A stretch of DNA of 64,000 bases from positions 310,001 through 374,000 of the forward strand of contig NZ_SEON01000002.1 in NCBI RefSeq assembly GCF_004152845.1, given 5' to 3'. Shown piece after piece: positions 7,904 through 15,420 of this stretch. The number at the start of each line of letters is the position of its first letter. The first letter of the stretch is position 1. Made by a program: the position numbers and the translations under genes. The stretch is from Sphingobium fuliginis (GTDB lineage: Bacteria; Pseudomonadota; Alphaproteobacteria; Sphingomonadales; Sphingomonadaceae). Below the pieces are notes generated by a model. It searched no databases. It was not told the DNA's origin and was given only the letters and a program-made list of their open reading frames with translations.

Positions 7904-7966
7904 AGGGACTTCCTTCTGATTGAACATCGCTGGCGAGGTCGGTGGCAGCCGCCTCGTCAGCACTCT

Positions 7967-8179
7967 TCAGGCCTGTGCACCCGCCATTTCATCGACGAGG
8001 GTCATCGCCCGATCCGCGTTGATCTTGATCTGCTGGGCAGCAATTTTCATCGCCGCGTCGTTCGCGTCATTTTCACGGACAATGATCAGGTCGTTCATGA
8101 TCTGCACAACGTCGAGCGCAACGCGAAGCTGATCGGCCGGAGTGGGCATCGCCACATGGGCAAGGACAGCCTCAGCCAT
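7967..8179 (-). CDS. Small helical hypothetical protein
   Basis: A 70-residue protein, almost entirely helical, with no recognisable motif. Its start overlaps the stop of the HTH gene upstream by 8 bases, and it is the second gene of the leftward transcript. It could be a partner or modulator of the HTH protein, which is a guess from position only. Confidence 0.55.
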   Translation of the reverse strand: MAEAVLAHVAMPTPADQLRVALDVVQIMNDLIIVRENDANDAAMKIAAQQIKINADRAMTLVDEMAGAQA

Positions 8180-8357
8180 TTACAGCCTGCGAGCGGAAGG
8201 CGGCGTCCAGTTCTGATTTTCGAGCGTGGATACGCCCGCCGATTTTAAAGTGGGGAAGCTGGTTATTGTAAATTAGATGATAGGTGGCGCGCTCCGTTTT
8301 CCCCATGTGGTGGGCGATTTCCGGTACGCCTTTAAGAAGGTCATCTGCCAGGCTCAT
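8172..8357 (-). CDS. HTH DNA-binding protein, excisionase family
   Basis: A 61-residue protein with a single winged HTH: GVPEIAHHMGKTERATYHLI followed by NNQLPHFKIGGRIHARKSEL. This is the DNA-binding excisionase/helix_turn_helix 17 pattern. It is the first gene of the leftward operon and faces the divergent rightward regulator-integrase pair across a 116-bp region that contains inverted repeats. It probably controls that switch region or directs excision. Confidence 0.75.
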   Translation of the reverse strand: MSLADDLLKGVPEIAHHMGKTERATYHLIYNNQLPHFKIGGRIHARKSELDAAFRSQAVNG

Positions 8358-8385
8358 AACGTTTACCTTCCGTAAGTTTATTGTG

Positions 8386-8460
8386 GGCTACAGCTATAGC
8401 CGACTCTCTTCATGAACTTGCAATTTTCTTTCGTCAAGAGGTAGAGGGAGAGTTGTAGCC
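8386..8460. promoter_or_regulatory. Divergent control region with GGCTA/TAGCC inverted repeats
   Basis: The 116 bp between the leftward HTH gene and the rightward regulator gene contain GGCTA-N6-TAGCC at 8386-8401. A further GTAGCC at 8455-8460 is complementary to GGCTAC at 8386-8391. Such symmetric sites between divergent promoters fit operators of a lysogeny-like switch. Function is inferred. Confidence 0.4.
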
Positions 8461-8473
8461 AGCAGGAGCAGCG

Positions 8474-9115
8474 ATGATTCTCACATACGGTCAATTGGAG
8501 GCTACGGTGGCCGCGCATTTGCGCATTCATCCTGATCGCGTTGGCACCCTTCGAGCACGGATCAAACAGCTTCAGAAACTGCAGTTTCCGCCTGGCGTTA
8601 ACGTTGGCCGCGGAGCAAAGATGGCTTACTCCGGCGCCCATCTTTTTCAGCTCATCAGTGCGTTTGAACTTATAAATCTCGGATTGCCGGCAGCGACAGC
8701 AACAGGGATTGTCACGCCAAGCTGGCGGCAGTTTGCGGCCGGTTTCGGGCGCGCCTTGCAAAATCCTTTTGGAACACGCAGCTCGGACACATTCATCCGT
8801 ATCATGCAATACTCGCTGGAAGACCTGACCGGCGGCTTAGATCGTAAGGGTTGGAATTCACCAGTTTACATCGATGATCAAGAGAGCTTGAGTAATGATT
8901 TCCTGCTGAGAGATGATCAACGGATCGGGCACTCTCACATCATTATTTGCGCCAATGATGTGGTAAGAAGCGTGATTGTCGCAGCGGATCGATTTTCTCG
9001 AATTCCCGAATTTGTAGATGATAAAGAGTTCAAATCGTGGATAATTGATTATTCGGACGAGAACTACTGGGTCCGCGCTGGTGGCGCCTGGAAAGCGGAT
9101 TATGAAGTATTCTAG
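8474..9115 (+). CDS. Putative regulator of unknown family, upstream of the integrase
   Basis: A 213-residue soluble protein. Residues 1-75 (YGQLEATVAAHLRIHPDRVG... then GRGAKMAYSGAHLFQLISAF) suggest an N-terminal DNA-binding domain like those of MerR- or repressor-like phage proteins. The rest, with SRIPEFVDDKEFKSWIIDYS near 180, is unfamiliar. An AGGAG site lies before the ATG. Its TAG stop is directly followed by the integrase ATG, so the two are co-transcribed. Its position across a divergent control region from the HTH gene suggests it represses or activates the element's operons. It is lower in GC than its neighbours. Confidence 0.6.
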   Translation: MILTYGQLEATVAAHLRIHPDRVGTLRARIKQLQKLQFPPGVNVGRGAKMAYSGAHLFQLISAFELINLGLPAATATGIVTPSWRQFAAGFGRALQNPFGTRSSDTFIRIMQYSLEDLTGGLDRKGWNSPVYIDDQESLSNDFLLRDDQRIGHSHIIICANDVVRSVIVAADRFSRIPEFVDDKEFKSWIIDYSDENYWVRAGGAWKADYEVF

Positions 9116-10330
9116 ATGACTAGCATCCGCCGCCGTACTTGGCCCACCCCCTCTGGCGAAGAGAAGACGGCCTGGCAGGTCGACTATCGAGACGCGGCCG
9201 GTAAACGCCGCAGCAAGCAATTCGCTCGGAAGAAGGATGCAGAATCTTGGCTGACCACAGCAGCCTATCAGGTCCAGCAGGGCACCCATACGCCTGATTC
9301 GCAGTCCATCACCGTTGCCAAGGCTGCTGACCTTTGGATCAAGCGCGGCGAACGCGAAAATCTCGAAGTGTCGACGCTGGCCGCCTACCGCCAGCATGTG
9401 AACCTTCATATCGTGCCGATGTGCGGCGACCGAAAGCTGTCCCAGATCACCCGGCCGATCGCGGAGGAGTGGCGCGACCAGCTTATGGAAAAGCTGTCCC
9501 GGCCGATGGCCAGCCGGGTTCTCCGTTCCCTGACCGCGATCATCAATGAAGCCCAGTCCCGCGGGCATGTGGCGCAGAACGTCGTTGCCGGCGTGAAGAT
9601 GCGCCGGGCCAAGCGTGAAAAGCCGAAGATCGTCATTCCGACGAAAGCGGAGCTGAAGGCCATTCTGGAAGCCGCCAAGGTATCGGCGGAGCCGATGGCC
9701 TATCCCCTCGCCCTTATCGCCATCTTCGCCGGCCTGCGCGCATCCGAACTGCGCGGCTTGCCCTGGCGGTGCATCGACCTGAAGGCTGCAACGGTGACGG
9801 TCGACCAGCGCGCCGATGTGAAGAACGTCATCGGCCCGCCCAAATCGGAGGCGGGATATCGGACCATCCCCCTCCCCGCATCTGCCATTGCAGCGCTCAC
9901 GGCATGGAAACTAGCCTGCCCACCAACCGACGACGGTCTGGTGTTCCCGTCGCTGGCCAAGCGGGTGATGAGCCACATGTTTATGAACGTGAACATCCTG
10001 GGCGCGGTCCAGCTTGCGGCTGGCATTGCCGATCCGGCGATGAAGGACGGGAAGCCCATGCTGAATAAAGAACGGCAGCCGGTGGTGGCCCAACGCTATA
10101 CCCTGCATGATTTCCGCCATGCCGCTGCCTCGCTGTGGATTGAACAGCGGGTAAATCCCAAGCGCGTGCAGAAATGGATGGGACACAGCTCCATTCAGGT
10201 CACATTTGACACATATGGCCACCTGTTCGACCAGGCGGATCAGGACGCGGCCGTTGTTGCAGTGATTGAGCGCGAACTCAGCGAAGCGCTGGCAACGTCG
10301 ACATCAGGGGAGCCGATCAGGCATCAGTAA
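9116..10330 (+). CDS. Tyrosine-type site-specific integrase
   Basis: A 404-residue phage integrase. The N-terminal SAM-like core-binding domain spans about residues 65-160. The catalytic domain carries Arg in GLRASELRG, Lys in the PPKSEAGYRTIPL beta-hairpin, the HDFRHAA box (HxxR), His in WMGHSS, and the nucleophile Tyr in TFDTYGHLF near residue 367. All catalytic residues are intact, so it is probably active. The expected target is the tRNA-Gln gene whose 3' half remains at 12,559-12,605. The ATG abuts the stop of the regulator gene, and the 3' end overlaps the convergent cargo gene by 7 bases. Confidence 0.95.
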   Translation: MTSIRRRTWPTPSGEEKTAWQVDYRDAAGKRRSKQFARKKDAESWLTTAAYQVQQGTHTPDSQSITVAKAADLWIKRGERENLEVSTLAAYRQHVNLHIVPMCGDRKLSQITRPIAEEWRDQLMEKLSRPMASRVLRSLTAIINEAQSRGHVAQNVVAGVKMRRAKREKPKIVIPTKAELKAILEAAKVSAEPMAYPLALIAIFAGLRASELRGLPWRCIDLKAATVTVDQRADVKNVIGPPKSEAGYRTIPLPASAIAALTAWKLACPPTDDGLVFPSLAKRVMSHMFMNVNILGAVQLAAGIADPAMKDGKPMLNKERQPVVAQRYTLHDFRHAAASLWIEQRVNPKRVQKWMGHSSIQVTFDTYGHLFDQADQDAAVVAVIERELSEALATSTSGEPIRHQ

Positions 10331-11556
10331 AGCTTCGGTCGAAAGTCGAAATCGTCGTCTTCGCCGAAAAGATGCTTGTCGGTCAGGCGCTGCTCAAGCG
10401 CCTGCGCTGTCAATGCAGCTTCTCTTTCAGCCAACCGGTTTTCTGCAAATACGACGAAGGCGCCGACTCGCCCTTCAGCACCGCTTTGTTCAGCCCGTAA
10501 GGCCGATACCAGCCGCCGCAGCCGGTCAAGGGAGCCAACCTCCTCCAGTAGCTGGTCAAGCGCCGCACCCCGGCGTTCCTCGATGTGCCTGTCCCGTTGT
10601 ACGCGCTCTCTTTCGCGGCGAGCTTCTTCTTTCCGCCGAAATTCTTCCTCTCGTCGGAGGCGATCATCCCGCATTGCCGCTGCAACGATGACGACGCCTA
10701 CAGCGATGTCGATCGCCATGCTTTCCAGGCGCTGCACCTTCGCATCGCGAAAACTACGCCGAGGGCTGCTGCCCCAGAAGTATCGTTGATCAAACTCGAA
10801 CGCCATCAGCCCGTTTGGGTGATAGTCCCATTCAGGTCGCCGGAGGAATGTCAGGTTGAAGTCCCCTTCGTCCCAATCGCTAGATCCACTCCAACGGCGC
10901 TTTCGCGCTTTTCGAGCTAACTCATCCTCAGCCAACTCCTGCGGGGTCAGTACGTGCGGTTCACGCCTGATCCCCTCATTTATAGAGAAACCCACCAGCT
11001 CGCCTTGGTAGGCGAAAGCAGCCGCTTTCTCAGTGGTGGCAACATCAATGCCAAGGCCCTCAGCAGCAGCCACGATTCGATTTAGTGCGAGTTCCAGCCG
11101 ATCAAACGAGGCCCGCCCGACGCAAACTTTGATCAAGTCGCGACCTTCTACGGAAATAAGACCATTGATGGATGACGGCTTTCCCTTGCGTAACTGGGCG
11201 ATGGTACGAGTCACCAGCGGATGATTCGGCACCTGAGCATCAGCTGAAAAGGACGAGGCGAGCACCCGGGCCTCTTCGCGCACGCTCACTATGAAATCTG
11301 AATCCGGCTTTGTGTCGCCAGCAGCGATAGTAATCGTGTCCGAGGCATCGGCTTGGACTCGGGGCAGCGGCGTCTGCTTCACAGGTTTGCCTGCCGCCTT
11401 CTTCGCCCACCACCCCAGCGGCGGATGCGGGATATCGTGCTTCTTGCAGATCTTATGCAACGCCACGTCCGAGAGGAGGAACTCCTTGGCGAGATGAGTC
11501 AGGGGCTTCGACCAGACGAGGTCGTAAAATTCCTGGCGGGTGAACGTGCGCGCCAT
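10324..11556 (-). CDS. Hypothetical HTH/coiled-coil cargo protein
   Basis: A 410-residue protein beginning MARTFTRQEFYDLVWSKP. The first 60 residues form an HTH-like domain with a conserved tail (CKKHDIPHPPLGWWAKK) that I recognise from conserved hypothetical proteins on mobile elements, without known function. Residues 285-370 contain a short hydrophobic helix (IAVGVVIVAAAM) followed by a long Arg/Glu coiled coil. The ATG at 11556 is preferred over an upstream one at 11673 because homologous-looking sequence begins there. It sits between the integrase and the attachment site, a classic cargo position. Confidence 0.7.
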   Translation of the reverse strand: MARTFTRQEFYDLVWSKPLTHLAKEFLLSDVALHKICKKHDIPHPPLGWWAKKAAGKPVKQTPLPRVQADASDTITIAAGDTKPDSDFIVSVREEARVLASSFSADAQVPNHPLVTRTIAQLRKGKPSSINGLISVEGRDLIKVCVGRASFDRLELALNRIVAAAEGLGIDVATTEKAAAFAYQGELVGFSINEGIRREPHVLTPQELAEDELARKARKRRWSGSSDWDEGDFNLTFLRRPEWDYHPNGLMAFEFDQRYFWGSSPRRSFRDAKVQRLESMAIDIAVGVVIVAAAMRDDRLRREEEFRRKEEARRERERVQRDRHIEERRGAALDQLLEEVGSLDRLRRLVSALRAEQSGAEGRVGAFVVFAENRLAEREAALTAQALEQRLTDKHLFGEDDDFDFRPKLY

Positions 11557-11796
11557 GCTGGCCCCGTATCGACTCGACGGTGCCTTCTTACATGATGTTG
11601 ATCGCGGATGACGGAATTGATTGCGTGCGAACTGGAGCGGCTCAAGCCAGCGGCCGGATTTCGGCCGATTCAACCCGCAGTTGAATTTTAACGTGTCATG
11701 CGTATATGCATACGTGCAAAGTCGCTCTTCCGCGCCGAACTGTCACCGGACGGTGTGCGTTCCAGCCAATCGGCTGGATAGGCCGGAAGAGCGCAT

Positions 11797-12408
11797 TCAC
11801 TCAAATTCCCAGACGTCATCCAGCTTGGTACGGATCATTTTCCGCCAACGACCGTGGTCCGGCCGGTCAGTGCGGTATGACCGGGCGACGGCGCCGACGC
11901 ACATGTCAGCGAGCTGGACCAGGCTATCACCGCGCGAATCCTTCAATCGGATGTCCTTGATGGCTCCGGCCGCCGCGTGTTTCCTCAAGTGGGATTGGAG
12001 GTCTCGCCGGAATGCGCGTTCGCCCGACCCGTCGATGATAACCCGCGCCGCGTGCAACCGACCATTGTCGAACTTCATCATGGTTTTCACAAAAAACTGA
12101 TAGAAGGCTTCCTTGTCGCTCCGGAGCCGGCCTGAATAAATTTGCTCCTTGCGAACCACCAAAACCCGCACGCGGAAATCGAAAGGCGCGATGGCCTGAA
12201 AGAAGGCATCCCTCGCGTCCCGGCTCGCCTTGCTGAATTTGAATTCAGCCAATCCGGGCCACGCAGCGCGCGCCTGATCGATCGCATCCGATGTCTGCCT
12301 CGCGATTTCGTGATCATCAAACATGACCATCGCGACGGCAAAGACATTCGAGGAACCACGATCCAGGCGAAAACCCGCATCCCCACTTTCATCTATGAAC
12401 ACCAACAT
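11797..12408 (-). CDS. DUF3800 family protein
   Basis: A 203-residue protein with the DUF3800 signature: N-terminal MLVFIDESGDAGF with conserved acidic residues, a central hydrophobic strand plus basic helix, and near the C-terminus KDSRGDSLVQLADMCVGAV. The family is predicted to have an RNase H-like fold with acidic active-site residues and is common on mobile elements. Some members lie in defence islands, but the biochemical role is not established. It is the last gene before the attachment site. Start chosen at 12408; an upstream Met at 12429 is possible. Confidence 0.8.
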   Translation of the reverse strand: MLVFIDESGDAGFRLDRGSSNVFAVAMVMFDDHEIARQTSDAIDQARAAWPGLAEFKFSKASRDARDAFFQAIAPFDFRVRVLVVRKEQIYSGRLRSDKEAFYQFFVKTMMKFDNGRLHAARVIIDGSGERAFRRDLQSHLRKHAAAGAIKDIRLKDSRGDSLVQLADMCVGAVARSYRTDRPDHGRWRKMIRTKLDDVWEFE

Positions 12409-12558
12409 TGCACACGGGATAGCGCGCATGTCGGCCGCGGCAAACAATTTCGCCATTTGACCTGATCAGAACTGCCGCCCTGCAAGGCGTTCTCGCTCGA
12501 ATTGCAACATCGATGCAACATGGAGCCAAAAAATCCCTGAAAACCGTACCATCTTGGG

Positions 12559-12605
12559 GGACTCTGACTCCGTCAATCAAGGTTCGAATCCTTGTCGGGC
12601 ATCCA
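12559..12605 (+). other. 3' half of tRNA-Gln(CTG): putative right attachment site (attR)
   Basis: The sequence contains an anticodon loop CTCTGAC (anticodon CTG), a variable region, a complete T-arm with GGTTCGAATCC, the acceptor strand TCGGGCA, discriminator T and encoded CCA. No D-arm or 5' acceptor strand lies upstream, so this is not a functional tRNA. The anticodon-arm and T-arm order matches bacterial tRNA-Gln. Tyrosine integrases typically recombine in a tRNA 3' half and leave such a fragment at one end. The intact tRNA-Gln should lie left of the window. Confidence 0.8.
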
Positions 12606-12676
12606 CACTTTCCACGAAATCACGGGACCCACGGCAAGGCCGGGGGCGCTTTGGGCTCCAAGAATGCCGCGCCCGA

Positions 12677-13045
12677 TCACCGCCTTGTCAGGAAACGGCA
12701 TTCCCTGGCCAGCCGGCGCCCCATGTCCCATGCCGGCCTATAGACGGCCATGCCCTTGCGAAGCTGTTCGCACGACATGTTGAGCCCACCGGCATAGACG
12801 ATGGCCACGGTGCGCCCATACGCGTCGCGCGCCACGGGGACGATGGTGATGGGATCGCGCAAAGCGTGCTTCAGGCTTTCCTTGCTCCGGCGCGAACTGT
12901 CCTCCGGGCAGGCCTTGCCCTTGCGGCAACGGCCGACAATGTCGGGGGCTTCGATGCCGATCAGCCGGATCGGCTCGCCATTCACGCGCAGCATGCCGCC
13001 ATCGACCACCGTCAGGGCGGACGCCAGGAACAGGGCGCCGATCAT
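12677..13045 (-). CDS. Secreted thermonuclease-like (SNase) protein
   Basis: A 122-residue protein with a short hydrophobic N-terminus and the staphylococcal nuclease (OB-fold) pattern: TVVDGGMLRVNGEPIRLIGIEAPD, then DAYGRTVAIVYAGGLNM and a CEQLRKGMAVY segment. Several of the Arg/Glu active-site positions of nuclease homologues are not clearly conserved, so activity is uncertain. A GAGG-type site precedes the ATG. It is the first chromosomal gene after the attachment site. Confidence 0.75.
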   Translation of the reverse strand: MIGALFLASALTVVDGGMLRVNGEPIRLIGIEAPDIVGRCRKGKACPEDSSRRSKESLKHALRDPITIVPVARDAYGRTVAIVYAGGLNMSCEQLRKGMAVYRPAWDMGRRLARECRFLTRR

Positions 13046-13661
13046 TCCCTCAACCTCGGACCGGGAAGGGAAACGCCCAGGCTAGCAATCATGTCCTCTC
13101 CCCATCGTCCTTGCCCCGCGCGGGACAGTGGCCCCATCGCCCGGAGCCGTTGCGGGAACCTGCGGGGGAAATGGTGCCAGAATCCCGCCGTCCACGACCT
13201 TGGGAAAGCTGGCGCTGGCACGGGAGCGACCTCTACGGGCCCCTCACCGACTGCCTCCATTCTCCACCGGAGACCTGTCCCCATTGCGTATGTTTACGCA
13301 TTCATAATTGATCCTCCAACCTATTTTGCCTTTCCCCGCGAATATGTATCGCTTTGATACAGAATGGTAAAATATCCGATCCGATGCCATATGACTTCCG
13401 ACATATAGGGCGGCCCGGGCATGCAGATGTCATGGCGCATCGCCGCCACCGGGGATTTTCGCCGGCGCGTCGGGGCAGGGCGCGATACAGGATATAGATC
13501 GTCCGCTATTGGACGCAGTTGCCAATGCAATAAGCAATAATGGGCAAGCATTACCCATTTTCGCAAATTGTCCCCCATGGCCGGTCCAGATTAAATTCCC
13601 GCGATGAGATCAAGCGCCCATGCAAAGCCTGCAATGGGCGCAGTCTGTCGGGGAGGAGAGG
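13046..13661. other. Long intergenic region with low-GC stretch and inverted repeats
   Basis: No convincing gene in 615 bp. The right half is clearly lower in GC than the surroundings. Short inverted repeats are visible: TGCGTA-N4-TACGCA at 13285-13300, TGTATC-N4-GATACA near 13344-13360, and a TGGG-N9-CCCA element near 13540-13558. It probably holds the promoters of the divergent nuclease and DUF2279 genes. Nothing further can be read. Confidence 0.4.
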
Positions 13662-14645
13662 ATGCGCCCTGCATGGACATTCCTGCCGCTCCCCTGGGCT
13701 CTCTGCATCGCCCTGACGCCGGCGGATGCGCAAGACGTCCGCCCGGATGAAGCGGTCCAAACGGCCCTGCTGGCAACACCTTTCGACCTCCGCGCCATGA
13801 CGCCGGAACCGCCCGAGACCGGCAACAGGGTCCAGGGGCCGGCCGATCCGCGCATCCCGCCTCCTCCCGATCCCGTCATGGAAGGGCGTTACCATTCGCT
13901 GGGCAGCCGCATCGGCGCCGCCAGATGGGAGACTATCGGCCTGTTCGCCTATATCACCGCGACGCAGGCCTATTGGACCGACGGCACGACCCATTTCCAT
14001 TTCAAGGATGAGGGCTGGTTCGGCAAGAACACCCATAATCTGGGCATCGACAAGCTGACCCACGCCTTCAATGCCTATCTCTTCGCTGAATTTCTGGGCG
14101 CGCGGATCGCCCGCAGGACTCATGACCGGGCGCGGGCGGCGGCGCCCGCGGCGCTGCTTTCCATGGGCCTCATGCTCTATGGCGAGCTGTGGGACGCGCA
14201 TAAGAAGGACAGCGGCTTTTCGATACAGGACGTGGTCTTCAACAGCGGCGGCGCGGCCTTCTCGGTGCTCCGCCACACCGTGCCGGGGCTGGAGGAGAAG
14301 CTCGATTTCCGCCTGCTGATGATGCCCAATTCAGAGGTCTACAGCTTCAAGGGAAAGCGTCATTATGAGCAGCAGCGCTTCCTTCTGGCGCTCGAACTCT
14401 CCGGTTTCAGGGGATTGCGCGACAGCCCGCTGCGCTTCGTCGAACTGCAGGTCGGCTATCGCGGCAGGAATTTCACCAATGCCGACCGCGCCGCCGGAAG
14501 AGAGCCGGAGCGCGACATCTTCTTCGGCGTCGGCCTCAACATCAAGCAGCTGTTCTTCCGCGACAGCCGCTCGCGCCTGGGCCGGGCGATCGGCAGCGGG
14601 CTCAACTATTTCCAGCTTCCCTATACCGCCGCCTATTTCCATTGA
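13662..14645 (+). CDS. DUF2279 (YfiM-like) envelope protein
   Basis: A 327-residue protein with an N-terminal signal peptide (MRPAWTFLPLPWALCIALTPADAQ). A conserved central block, WFGKNTHNLGIDKLTHAF, is followed by a helix-rich segment with GELWDAHKKDSGFSIQD, the core of the DUF2279 family of predicted envelope proteins. The C-terminal half reads like beta-strands of an outer-membrane or periplasmic domain. The start at 13662 has a GGGAGGAG site at ideal distance; an upstream ATG at 13620 lacks one. Function of the family is unknown. Confidence 0.75.
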   Translation: MRPAWTFLPLPWALCIALTPADAQDVRPDEAVQTALLATPFDLRAMTPEPPETGNRVQGPADPRIPPPPDPVMEGRYHSLGSRIGAARWETIGLFAYITATQAYWTDGTTHFHFKDEGWFGKNTHNLGIDKLTHAFNAYLFAEFLGARIARRTHDRARAAAPAALLSMGLMLYGELWDAHKKDSGFSIQDVVFNSGGAAFSVLRHTVPGLEEKLDFRLLMMPNSEVYSFKGKRHYEQQRFLLALELSGFRGLRDSPLRFVELQVGYRGRNFTNADRAAGREPERDIFFGVGLNIKQLFFRDSRSRLGRAIGSGLNYFQLPYTAAYFH

Positions 14646-14771
14646 CGGGCAAGGGAAGCTGGAAGAGCGAACGGGGCGGATGCGCGCAGGCTGACCCGCG
14701 CCGCATCGAACCGCCCGGCCGCTCCTCCAGACTCCGCATCGCGCAACGCCGTCCGGGGGGAAGGACGGCGC

Positions 14772-15272
14772 TCAGCGCGACGCAATCAGGACCGGCCTGT
14801 CGCCGTCGGCCTGCGCCATCGTCCGGGCGCGGTGGTCGGTGCGCAGCCGGCGCAACATGGCGTCGCGTTCCAGCGCGTCGCTGGCGACGACGATCCAGGC
14901 TTCGAACCGGGACGAGGCGGCGATCTGCGGCGGCAGGGGCGTCAGCCGCCCCATCCGCTTCACCGCCCGCAGGGATATGCTGTCGACGGCGGGCGACGAT
15001 GAAGGCTGGGCCAGCGAGACGGCTTGCGGCCGCCCCTCCCCGTCCAGACGGAATTCGACGCGGGTATAGCCGGTCGCATCCCGGTCGAAATTCTGATCGG
15101 CGGCGCGGCGGATGCTGCCGGTCAGCCGGGTCGCGGTCCGGCTCTGCCATTTTTCAAGGGTCATCTCCTTTTCGGGAGACGCAATGACGGTCAGCTGGTC
15201 GCCGGGCTGTCTGGCGCTAACCCCTGTCGACAGCAGCAGGGACGAGCAAAGCACCAAATATCTGGCACGCAT
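14772..15272 (-). CDS. Secreted protein with TonB C-terminal-like domain
   Basis: A 166-residue protein with a signal peptide (MRARYLVLCSSLLLSTGVSA). Residues 60-125 resemble the TonB C-terminal fold (TRVEFRLDGEGRPQAVSLAQPSS...VDSISLRAVKRM...LPP). It lacks the TonB transmembrane anchor and proline-rich linker, so it is a periplasmic TonB-C-like protein rather than an energy transducer. A GAGGAGG site precedes the ATG. Role unknown. Confidence 0.7.
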   Translation of the reverse strand: MRARYLVLCSSLLLSTGVSARQPGDQLTVIASPEKEMTLEKWQSRTATRLTGSIRRAADQNFDRDATGYTRVEFRLDGEGRPQAVSLAQPSSSPAVDSISLRAVKRMGRLTPLPPQIAASSRFEAWIVVASDALERDAMLRRLRTDHRARTMAQADGDRPVLIASR

Positions 15273-15420
15273 AAGGGCCTCCTCTGCCAGGATAATGATG
15301 TCGTGGATTGCGGCTGCGGCTGTGTCTGACTGGCCGAAAGCAGCGCGAAGCTATATATTACAAAATCGATCCTGCTGGTAATGAATATAAACCAGCAATC
15401 TCATCGACATGCATAATATT

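Noticed and set aside
12540..12605. Functional tRNA-Gln
   Set aside because: The D-arm and 5' acceptor strand are missing; only the 3' half is present.
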